A stretch of DNA of 64,000 nucleotides. It comes from Apiospora phragmitis. Lineage: Eukaryota > Ascomycota > Sordariomycetes > Amphisphaeriales > Apiosporaceae. The number at the start of each line of letters is the position of its first letter. Position 1 is the stretch's first letter. The notes under the pieces were generated by a model. That model was not told the origin of the DNA. It was given only the letters and a program-made list of their open reading frames with translations, and did no database searches. Positions 53,701 through 62,677 of this stretch are shown here, in pieces. The position numbers and the translations under genes are program-made. The stretch covers positions 3,390,501-3,454,500 of the forward strand of contig JAQQWL010000006.1 in NCBI GenBank assembly GCA_038363925.1. Reading direction: 5' to 3'.

Positions 53701-55346
53701 ATGCTGTCCAGGACTACGGCGCCCTCGGCGGCCTCTGCAAAGGCTTTGTCGCGCGCCGCTCTACCTACCTGCAGCCGAATTGCCCGTTCCGCCGTCTCGA
53801 CAACGCCCTCCCAGACCCGAAAGTTTGCGACCGTCCAAGATGGTGCACCGAAGCGTACCTACGGCGGTCTGAAGGACCAGGACCGCATCTTCCAGAACCT
53901 CTACGGCCGTTACCCCCCGGATCTGAAGTCGGCCAAGAAGATGGGCGACTGGCACAAGACCAAGGAGATTATACTGAAGGGACACGAGTGGATCATCAGC
54001 GAGGTCAAGGCCTCTGGTCTGCGTGGCCGAGGAGGAGCTGGCTTTCCTTCCGGCTTGAAATGGGTATGTGCTATGCTAGGCTCCTGTTCAAGGGAGAAAA
54101 CCGGCTTGGACGTGTCTAACCATCTTGGCAATTGCAGTCTTTCATGAACTTCAAGGATTGGGATAAGGATACGAAGCCGCGGTACTTGGTTGTCAACGCC
54201 GACGAAGGCGAGCCCGGTACTTGCAAGGACCGTGAAATCATGCGAAAGGACCCCCACAAGCTTCTCGAGGGCTGCCTCGTCGCTGGCCGCGCCATGAACG
54301 CCACCGCTGCCTACATCTACATCCGAGGCGAGTTCGTCCAGGAAGCCGCCGTCCTGCAGCACGCCATCAACGAAGCCTACGCCGACGGTCTGATTGGAAA
54401 GAATGCCTGCGGTTCCGGATACGACTTTGACATCTACCTCCACCGAGGTGCTGGTGCCTACGTCTGTGGCGAGGAGACCTCGCTGATCGAGTCACTGGAG
54501 GGCAAGCCTGGCAAGCCCCGCCTCAAGCCGCCATTCCCAGCTGCTGTCGGTGTCTTTGGCTGCCCGTCTACCGTGGCCAACGTCGAGACCATCGCTGTTG
54601 CCCCCACTATCTGCCGACGAGGTGGTAACTGGTTCGCCGGTTTTGGCCGTGAGCGCAACCAGGGCACCAAGCTGTTCTGCATTTCCGGCCACGTTAACAA
54701 CCCCGTCACCGTCGAGGAGGAGATGAGCATTCCTCTCCGTGAGCTTATTGAGAAGCACTGTGGCGGCGTTCGTGGCGGCTGGGATAACCTACTCGCCATC
54801 ATCCCTGGTGGCTCTTCTACGCCCATTCTTCCCAAGAGCATCTGTGATGAACAACTGATGGACTTCGATGCCCTCAAGGACAGCCAGTCTGGTCTTGGTA
54901 CTGCGGCTGTCATTGTCATGGACAAGAGCACCGACGTCGTCCGAGCTATTTCTCGGTTAAGTCACTTCTACCGTCACGAGTCTTGCGGTCAATGTACGCC
55001 GTGCCGCGAGGGCAGCAAGTGGACCGAGCAGATTATGCAGCGGTTCGAGAAGGGTCAGGGCCGCGAGCGCGAGATTGACATGCTGCAAGAGCTGACCAAG
55101 CAAGTCGAAGGCCACACAATCTGCGGTAAGTTACTCTCCTTTACTCGAGTCGAAATAGGCACTAATTATTTTACAGCTCTTGGCGAGGCTTTCGCATGGC
55201 CCATCCAAGGCCTTATCCGCCATTTCCGGCCCGAGCTGGAGGCGCGGATGCAGAAGTTTGCGGCGGAGAATGGCGGATCTGCCTTGGCTGGCGGCTGGAA
55301 GGCCGATACCCGCGCGCAAGGCAAGCTCGTTGCCCCCGGCCAGTAA
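53701..55346 (+). CDS. nuo51: NADH:ubiquinone oxidoreductase 51 kDa subunit
   Basis: Exons 53701-54063, 54138-55125 and 55177-55346 join across introns of 74 and 51 nt to give 506 residues with no break. The first ~40 residues are Arg/Ser/Ala-rich and lack acidic residues, as in a mitochondrial presequence. Then come the NADH-binding glycine loop [13 protein letters not shown] (109-121), the FMN-site motif [13 protein letters not shown] (from 142), and [19 protein letters not shown]. The four cysteines of the N3 [4Fe-4S] cluster sit at about 394, 397, 400 (ESCGQCTPC) and 440 (TICALGEAF), with the family spacing of 40 between the third and fourth. The protein is the NDUFV1/NuoF orthologue: it accepts electrons from NADH onto FMN in the matrix arm of complex I. 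The second splice restores [11 protein letters not shown], which fixes that intron. An AATAAA lies at 55424-55429. Confidence 0.97.
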
Positions 55347-56138
55347 GCGATAGATGCATGTGGCAATGACGGATTGCCGAGAAGAATGTACAGTTTGCAC
55401 GACTACCTTGTTACTTTGTACATAATAAACCGTTTTCCTCCACTGGTTACAAGTACCACGGATAGGGGTTAGGCCTATAAGCGCCTCCTCCACGGTACGA
55501 TTCTTGTGATTTTGTTATATGTAGTGAGATCCGAGCTGTAGGTACTGGGATATAACCCCAACCCGCAATGAAACGAACACGGAGTAAAGCCACATGGCTT
55601 TCCTCATCTTCTGACATTTTTGCTACCATCTTCTCATGAGAGCGACCTGCCAATGGCTGTTTGTAATTCGTCGGTCTCAATGCGCGCCTGAACATGAAGA
55701 TGCCCACAGAACGGAGCCGCCTTATAAGCCGTCATTGGAATTATCTACTTCATGTCGTTTGTATTGTCCACAGTGTTTCGTCCGCGACATGGACAGATGC
55801 ATAAGCGTGCTTCACTAGCGTGGGTTTATTAGGCGGAAGAGACCCTGAGATCGATGGTTTCATTTTACTACTCGTCATCGACTCTGCCAGATCGCGCCAA
55901 AACTTGGACTTCGCTGATCCGCTTACAGGTACTAACAACACCATGGCATTTGGGCGTTGCTGGATGGAAAGGGAAGCGAGATGGATGAATGACTTCATAC
56001 ATATCTCGGCATGGACACGGAAAGTATTCTTGGTATTAATACAGGGCGACTTCCAGTTGGTGCGTCAAAGGTGAAGACAGCATGTATTTTTACACAACGG
56101 GAAACATTTACAAATATTAACCTCTTCTACAACCAACC
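55347..56138. other. Intergenic region
   Basis: This holds the 3' end of the complex I gene (AATAAA at 55424) and the promoter and leader of the next gene. A minus-strand ATG-initiated frame of 82 codons (55998-55750) is open but matches nothing I know and has no clear splice partners, so I do not call it a gene. Confidence 0.5.
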
Positions 56139-56760
56139 ATGTCTTCAAAATTACTACAAACTGCGACTCGTTCTGCAACTCGTACTTTAGGACGGAAAAG
56201 CCAGGCATCACGAGTTGACGCGTGCAGGACGGGCAGGACTTACTCTTCACAACACAAGCCACCGCCGAGCCAGGGTGGAAACAACCGAGCCATGTAAGTG
56301 ACATTCATGACTGCCCCGTCACTCACAAAGACTCTCCTCCTCAACTCCGTTCTCTACCCTTCGCGCATAGATATGTAGCTATGCCATCTTATATTTCTCA
56401 AGCAGCTAACCTTGGGTTTTTCATGGATCCTATAGCGGCATAGCCCTCATCGGTGTCACACTGCCAGCCCTATACCTCTACAGCTCACGCTCAGCCTCCG
56501 GCACACACGCCACGGCGGCGGCCCAGCGCGACACCGAAGCCGGCTACCAGCGGCCGGACCTCGACCCGGCGGGCAAGACGCGCGCCAGCAAGGAGGCGCT
56601 CGAGGCGGCCGGCGGGCAGCGCAAGCACACGCACCCGGAGCACCTCGACCCGGAGACGTTCAAGCCCGCGTTCGGGCGGCAGCACCAGCGCAAGAGGGTG
56701 GACGGCCCGCCGGACGGGCGCAATCACCAGGCCCTCAACGAGAGGAATCAGAATATTTGA
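56139..56760 (+). CDS. Small fungal protein with presequence and one membrane segment
   Basis: Exons 56139-56293 and 56436-56760 join across a 142-nt intron (gtaagt..tatag, branch CTAAC) to encode 159 residues. The first ~35 residues are rich in Arg, Ser, Thr and Ala with no early acidic residue (SSKLLQTATRSATRTLGRKS), as in mitochondrial targeting signals. The splice creates one hydrophobic segment (IGIALIGVTLPALYLYSS, about 52-69). The rest is hydrophilic, His/Pro/Glu-rich and lysine/arginine-dotted (KHTHPEHLDPETFKPAFG, RKRVDGPPDGRNHQALNE). I do not recognise the family. The layout suggests a single-pass inner-membrane protein with a soluble C-terminus. Exon 2 has very strong GC-ending codon use, which supports translation. 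AATAAA follows at 56885-56890. Confidence 0.7.
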
Positions 56761-57393
56761 GACAGAAACTAAGATATTTCTATGGGATGGAGAGGTGGAC
56801 CAGAAGTTGGTTGATTTGAGATGGGGTGCTCGTCATGATGGAGGGGTAACGTTTAATACTCGGTTCCAGAAATAATACAAAAACAATAAATACCCTATCT
56901 TTTTTGCAATGCCGTGTTTAGTTGTGCCATAAGGTTGTTCGCAGAGGCAGCTACTAAAAATTTGTCTGCATTCATCCGCATCAACGCGCCAGCAAATCGT
57001 TTGCAAAGCTCACAAGCTGCTAAGCGGATGTTTGCTCACAATGGCAAAACTTGCCTCAAATTCATAAAAGGATTTGATGTTCAACTAAGCCGGCATATCT
57101 CTACGCATGACAGCCTTCTTCTTTTTTGTTTCGTTTTCAAAATGGTGGTACTGAGAAAATGAGGACTCCCTTGATGCCTTTGAATGTACTCGCCCCAGCC
57201 CTTGTGATTTTTATTGCCTCACACTGCAACGGATTATGGAACCCGATAATCTATTGGGCCATCTACCAAATTGAAAGTATTCAGAGCAACATATTGCGTA
57301 CTCATCGAGTGTTGACTCTTGAGTGTGTAATTCCCAGACCAGTTGTGAACTGGAAGGCTATCATAATTACTAGTAAATCAAGAATTCTTTAAC
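56761..57393. other. Intergenic region
   Basis: It contains the 3' end of the small membrane protein gene and about 500 bases of AT-richer sequence leading to the tRNA. The open frames (up to 88 codons) are of low complexity; nothing recognisable. Confidence 0.5.
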
Positions 57394-57474
57394 GGCCCAT
57401 TAGTATAGTGGCAGTATACGTGCTTTGGGTTTCACTATATGCACGTGACCCGGATTCGAATTCCGGATGGGCCC
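57394..57474 (+). tRNA. tRNA-Pro(UGG) with a 10-nt intron
   Basis: The acceptor stem GGCCCAT (57394-57400) pairs fully with ATGGGCC (57467-57473), and 57474 is the discriminator C. The anticodon stem CGTGC (57419-57423) pairs with GCACG (57441-57445). The T-arm CCGGA-TTCGAAT-TCCGG is perfect. The anticodon loop is 17 nt, 10 too long, and placing an intron at the canonical 37/38 site (57430-57439) leaves a normal loop with anticodon TGG (57426-57428), hence proline. The D-stem is short (GTA/TAT with one G-T pair). The pol III A-box and B-box (GGATTCGAATTCC) are intact. Confidence 0.88.
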
Positions 57475-57486
57475 AATCTTTTGCAC

Positions 57487-57495
57487 TTTTTTTTT
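57487..57495 (+). terminator. RNA polymerase III T-tract
   Basis: A run of nine T starts 13 nt after the tRNA 3' end, as expected for a pol III terminator. Confidence 0.8.
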
Positions 57496-58099
57496 CGGTT
57501 CTATCTTTACTGCAGCGCAAATCTCATGCTACTATTTTGCAGTGAAAAAAAACACATTACATAACATCTAGGAGTATGTTGTTGCCAAGCTGTTGGGCAG
57601 CAGATGCAGCAATGTGACCCCTCAATGGCATGTGACGGCATATTGGGTGCCAATCTCTACTCGAATCCAGCGGGATGCTAGGACCTCTACGAGCCGAGAC
57701 CCCGCGGGATACTGGGACGCTTGCAACCCAAACCCCCGGGCCGCGTAACTTGGTATGGAGTGCAATCAACCTCCAACTGCTCGTCCTGCAGTCGCTGAGT
57801 CACACCATACGAGAAAGTGATAGTGGCAGCCAATAGGGATGGCTGCAAGGCATGGTTGCTACCTCGCTTGCGTTCAGCTCGCAGACAGCGGGGCTGTCCA
57901 GTGAAACCGGGTAGTATTCTATATCTACCCATGAGAGAACACGGCTGTGAACCCCCCGCTCTGTTACACATGGTATAGATGCGTATACAGTCGTCTCACT
58001 CACCATCAGCCAGCCTATAACGGTCAGGAGAAACGTATCATTGGATTCGATCATCTGTCTCTCTCTTTTTGTGTTTGCGCACGCAACCAACCAATCAAC
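57496..58099. other. Intergenic region before the acetyltransferase gene
   Basis: No supportable gene. It presumably holds the promoter and leader of the acetyltransferase gene; there is a pyrimidine-rich stretch (ctctctctttttg) about 40 nt before its ATG. Confidence 0.5.
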
Positions 58100-58943
58100 A
58101 TGGCACCGCAGGAACAAGAGCGCTTCACCCTGACGCGCGCGACCGCGGACGACATGGACGAGGTCGCGCGGCTCCAGTACGACTGCTTCCCCGCCTTCAT
58201 CCGCGAGAAGTTCATGGGCTGCCGGTCCGAGGCCGACCTGCCGCGCGTGGCCGAGCGGGCCCGCGAGGATATGCGCACCAACGTCCACGACGTCTGGATC
58301 CTGGTCCGCGACGCTGGCCCGGACGGCGGTGGGAAAGGGAAGCTCGCCGCTGCCAGTAACTGGCGCGTCTACCTGAACGGCGCGGCGGCCCGGGCGTCCG
58401 ACGACGCGCCGATGCCGTGGCTCACTGAGCGCGGGGACACGGAGGCGCTGGCGAAGGCGCAGAGCGTCATTGACGAGATGAACGCGGCGCGGAAGGCGGC
58501 TAATCCGGATGGGTTCTTGCGTAAGTTTTACCTACCTAACCCCCCGCGAGTGAGTGGGCGAGCGATGAATGGACTTGTCCCCTCTTGCTCTTCTTGTCTT
58601 CCTTCTCCCTTTTTCTTACCGGGCTCCATTCCTACCTGTTCGGATGAACTGCCTTAGCTTAGCGGTGAACAATCTAGATCTCCATATCTGCTTTACCCAC
58701 CCCGAATACAGAAGGAAGGGCGCTGGCAGCTTGATGTTGCAATGGGGCTGTGACCTGGCCGATCAGCTGGCTCTTCCTGGTTGGATCGAGGCATCCGTCG
58801 AGGGGAACTTCTTGTACAAAGTGCATGGATTTTACGACGTCGGCAAGCTGAAAGACCAAGGAGCTATGAGTGGAACCTTCATGAAGCGCGATCCCAGCAC
58901 CAAACTTGGGGTAGCAAAAGCTGGTGACAGTCGAGCGGATTGA
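58100..58943 (+). CDS. GNAT-family N-acetyltransferase
   Basis: Exon 1 is 58100-58520. The second exon begins either at 58678 (my preference, 228 residues) or at 58663 (233 residues), as both acceptors keep the frame, and it ends at 58943. The N-terminal half (LTRATADDMDEVARLQYDCF) matches the start of the GNAT fold. The C-terminal half carries motif A, the acetyl-CoA pyrophosphate loop (CFTHPEYRRKGAGSLMLQWG), followed by GWIEASVEGNFLYKVHGF typical of fungal small-molecule GNAT enzymes. The protein should transfer acetyl from acetyl-CoA to an amine; the substrate cannot be read from sequence. No targeting signal is seen, so it is probably cytosolic. The 5' exon has extreme GC-ending codon bias. 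A donor at 58521 (gtaagt) is clear, while the branch point is weak, which is why the acceptor remains open. Confidence 0.8.
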
Positions 58944-59177
58944 ATTATTTTGGGGGGTTTATTGAGGAACAAGTAGCAGGCACTGACAATTCCACAGCGT
59001 ACTATCAAACAATTATATACAGGGATCCAATCTACAAAGCTTTTCCAACCATAACGCTAAGTATACACAAGAGAAAAAGCCGCTATGTTGCGGCTGTAGA
59101 GGAAACATTTTCGAGCGTCAATCATAACAAATCCGGGCTCCTATACAGGAAGCTCACTTCCCACTAATGCGATCCAT

Positions 59178-60933
59178 CTACTCAACATGGTACGTGGTAG
59201 TAACCATGATGCCGCCCCCAGCAGACTGTCGGCGGCCATGTTGGTGGGTATGAGGATGATGGTGAGGCTTGTGCGCGGGCCCTATGCCCCTCTCCACGTC
59301 GGGGATGATCTCGGTGGCCTCGAAGCCGGGCGGCACAATCATCTCCTCGCTCGAGTTCCGCGTAGACGTGCGCGTCAGGCCGCTGCCCCTTCCCAGACCC
59401 TTGCCGGGCCAGTGGTGGCCCCCGCCGAACGCGCTCATCGAGTGCGTCAGGCTCGCCGCCGCCGTCGCAGCGTAAGGCCCGTAGCGGTTATTGCCGTCGC
59501 CGCCGTCGCCGCCGGCGCCACTGCCGGTAGTACCGCGCCCGAAAGAGAAGTAGGCGCGGGCGGCCGACCGGCTGCCGCCGCTCTGGGAGCTGTGCAGGCC
59601 GTCTTTGCTCCGCATCAGCGTCGTCTTCATCCACTTGGACTGCGAGAAGAGCGGCTTGATGGCGGCGGCGTTGACTGCGATGATGCCGATGAACTATGGG
59701 GGAAGGAAAACAAGGTCAGTCCTCTATGTCTGTGCCGATATATGTTCGTGTACCCTGATAAAAGACAACAGGGAAGAATTTATTGTGGACATCGCGGTGT
59801 TTCACTTACAGTTTCCCGGATAGTCCAGATGGTGCTGATCTTGATGCCTTGGATGTCGTGCAGCGACATGACGCAGCGCAGGATGGTGGCAATCATGATG
59901 AAGACGCCGGAGCAGAGGAGGAGGCCGACCGCGACCTTGCACCCACTCGTGAGCTTGACCTTCCAGAGCAAGGGGAGAGGGGTTGCCACGATCATAGCGT
60001 CAGTGCTGCAACAATATGGCATTAGTACTCAAAGCGTACAACAAGACTGTCCGGCCTAATAAGGCCGACATGCAAGAAAGAGGCTTACGTACCTAACGTG
60101 GAGAACGACCAAAGTCAGGTAATTGGCTACCGCCAGAGTACATGAGTCCTGGATGGGCCCGTTAGATTCATTCTGGCAAGGGAAGGCGTTTTTAGAAATG
60201 TGTAGGTTGCCCGACTTACACCTGGGTTAGGATAGACCTGCCAATTCTTCCGGACAGGCTGGCAGTGGCCCAGAATCACGGCCAGCATGACGATATAAGC
60301 AAGCACACAGAGAAGACCGAGCAGTTTGACGAATCTCTGGAGACGCGGCCCCTCGCTAACCCCTCTTGGGTCAGCACAGCCTCCAAACGCTATTGGCAGA
60401 GGGGGAGAACTTACGTGATACGGTGGAAGAAGCAGAGCATAGTTCTCTTCAGGCACCAGATGAGGGTGACGTAGAAGCACCACCCAGCCAGTAAGTATTT
60501 GGAGCCCGCCGCTAGCTTGGCAATCTCTTCTGGACTCAGGCTGGCTCCCACCTCGTCCGGGATGCCTATGTTTGTTCCGTTTTCGCCTGCAATCGGAGGG
60601 GAACAGGATCTACTTGTCAGCCAGATGAACGAGCCCCTGAGCTTTCGGGTGCGGAGTAAGAGGCTCGGAGAGCAAGAGCCGGGGTTAGGTACCGATCAGT
60701 TCCAGCATGCATAGTTCAGCCTAGACCAAGGTAACATATGAGTATCGAGTTCTGAAATACGTGACTGGAGCGAATTGCTTACCGTCCAGAAGACTAGCGA
60801 GAAGACGGCGAAGACATCATCCCCTTGCCAACCCGACGGCTCTCCAACGGGCAAAGTACCGAAGAAACAGTACTACGACTCCGATCGCGTACTCTGACCA
60901 GGCTTCTTTCTGGAAGGGAGTGCTTTCGCCCAT
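59178..60933 (-). CDS. Fungal rhodopsin-like (PTH11-related) membrane protein, frameshifted
   Basis: On the minus strand seven exons can be joined: 60933-60783, 60720-60693, 60586-60415, 60364-60220, 60172-60093, 60005-59810 and 59693-59178, with all junctions GT..AG. The product would have about 428 residues and several hydrophobic segments. Its motifs are those of the fungal rhodopsin-like domain family: TPFQKEAWSEYAIG at the start, GDDVFAVFSLVFWT, CQPVRKNWQVYPNPG, STDAMIVATPLPLLWKVK, and FIGIIAVNAAAIKPLF. The tail is Gly/Ser-rich and ends in a His-rich stretch. Exon 1 holds one base too many near 60829-60830: the frame of the first 34 residues stops at a TGA while GDDVFAV is in the next frame, and removing one T would give VGWQGDD. 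No in-frame ATG rescues it. This is either a pseudogene or a base error. The family has members acting as surface receptors in plant pathogens; ligand unknown. Confidence 0.72.
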
Positions 60934-62325
60934 GGTCCCTTGCATAATGAGCCGCACGACCTGGCACCCATCTCGGACCTCATCCTCAAGTCCATGGTCT
61001 CGAAGGGCATGCCCCTGGACCATGACATGTTCTCGCATGGGGAGAACCCTCAGGGGTGCGGGCATCCTCCACGCACCGTCCATCAAGGTATTCGTACCAC
61101 TGGGGCCGACTTTATCACCAAGAACAACCAGAGGCACAACATCATCATCCTGGTGGAGACGCACGTCGACAAAGTCATACTCGAGACGAACTCAGCCGGC
61201 GAGCTGCAGGCAACAGGTGTGCGGGTCATCAAGCCGGACGGCACCGCCGCCCGGCTCTCGGGCCAAGAAGGAGGTCATCGTGAGCGGCGGCGCCTACTGC
61301 AGCCCCAACATCCTCAACCGCTCCAGGATCGGCGCGCGGCACGACCTCGCGCCCCTGGGCATCTCGACGCTCGTGGACCTGCCGGGCGTCGGGCGCAACC
61401 TCATGGACCACCTCCTCGTCTTCATGTTCTACGAGACGGACCGGGCCGGGCTGACCAACGACCACCTGGTCTACCACGGCGACGCCTTCAAGACGACGTA
61501 CCAGCTGTGGAAGGATGAGTGGTCGGGGTTCCTGTCGACCTTCCCCTTCGGCGCCTTCGCGTACGCGCGCCTCGACGACCGCCTCGCCGACTCGGCCGTC
61601 TGGAACGCGGCGCCGCGGCGGCCCGGGCGCGACCCCATGGGCCTGACGCCGCGCCAGCCGCACGTCGAGTTCTTCAACACCGAGTGCTACGGCGGGCCCA
61701 AGCAGTACGACCAGTTCCCCGTCGACGGCGAGCACGCCTTCAGCATGATCGCGGAGCTCTTCGGCGCCCAGTCGCGCGGCTCGGTCCGGCTGCGCAGCGC
61801 CGACCCCCTGGACAAGCCCGAGGTCGACTGCGGCTACCTGAGCCACCCCCTCGACCTCGACACCCCCTCGACCTTGAGGTCCTGGCCGAGGCCTGCCGCC
61901 TCGGCAACGAGATCGTCATGGAGGGCAAGGGCACCCGCGACATTGTGAAGGGGTCGTGGCCGCTGGAGCTGACCCATCATACGAACAAGACCAGAGAGGA
62001 CTGGATCCCCTATGTGAAGGATCATGCGACAACGTGTAAGTTTTCGTTCCTCCTCCCTTCCGACATATACCTACGGGATCAACCCATCTGACACTGTGAT
62101 TTTCTGACAGGCTATCACGCATCTGGTACTTGCGCAATGGGCAAGAAGGACAATCCCAATGCCGTGGTTGATGAGCAGCTGGTGGTAAAGGGAGTCAAGA
62201 ACCTTCGAGTGGCGGATGCTAGCATCATTCCGATTCTCGGTGGTTTCCACACTCAGATGCCCGCATACGGAATTGGCGAGAAATGCGCTGATCTCATCAT
62301 CAAAAGGTGGAAGCAGCTGAAATAG
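60934..62325 (+). pseudogene. GMC oxidoreductase remnant (N-terminus missing, two frameshifts)
   Basis: Recognisable similarity starts around GPLHNEPHDLAPISDLILKS, that is, inside the family sequence. The first ~200 residues with the FAD-binding GxGxxG fold are absent, because the opposite-strand rhodopsin-like gene occupies that place. Family segments follow in three frames: TVHQGIRTTGADFIT and then, after a shift near 61250-61262, KKEVIVSGGAYCSPNILN and DLPGVGRNLMDHLLV. After a second shift in the C5 run at 61863-61867 comes LEVLAEACRLGNEIVMEG. A 75-nt intron (62036-62110) leads to the catalytic histidine region YHASGTCAMG and to GGFHTQMPAYGIGEKCADL. The two catalytic C-terminal motifs survive, but no FAD-binding domain means no active enzyme. 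Relatives are aryl-alcohol- or choline-dehydrogenase-like flavoenzymes. Codon bias is strongly GC3, so the decay is recent or partly due to sequence errors. Confidence 0.8.
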
Positions 62326-62677
62326 CCTGGTTAGCATACACGTAATGTAGTTTCTGTCCAAGACTAGGGCAGGCTGTTGTATCAAATTTCCTTACCATTA
62401 AGTAAGGGTTTGAAGTAGTGATAAATACCAATTCAGTTTACTTCAACTTTTATTCCTTCTGGACCTCCATGACGTTGCACTAAGCTAATCGGAGCCGGCA
62501 CCGGCCCACTCGGGACCGTTTCGGCACCGCTATTCGAATAAATGACTTCCTTACATTTGATTTGCACTAAGAATCCGTCATCCATCATTTGCTAGACTCC
62601 TGACAAAAGATACTCGCCTTTATAGCATGAACCTGCAATGATCGCAAGTCGTTGTTAGTTAGGTAACGAGCACAACG
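62326..62677. other. Intergenic region
   Basis: A 352-bp gap between the GMC remnant and the acyltransferase start. It should hold the acyltransferase promoter; no recognised motif stands out. Confidence 0.5.

Noticed and set aside
53490..54119. 209-codon frame overlapping the start of the complex I gene
   Set aside because: Out-of-frame shadow of a gene whose protein similarity, splice sites and presequence are unambiguous.
55750..55998. 82-codon minus-strand frame divergent from the small membrane protein gene
   Set aside because: It begins with a true ATG and its composition is not absurd, but it is short, unspliced and matches nothing I know; not enough to call a gene.
61229..61846. 205-codon minus-strand frame over the GMC remnant
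   Set aside because: An antisense shadow produced by the very high GC3 of the GMC sequence; no family resemblance.
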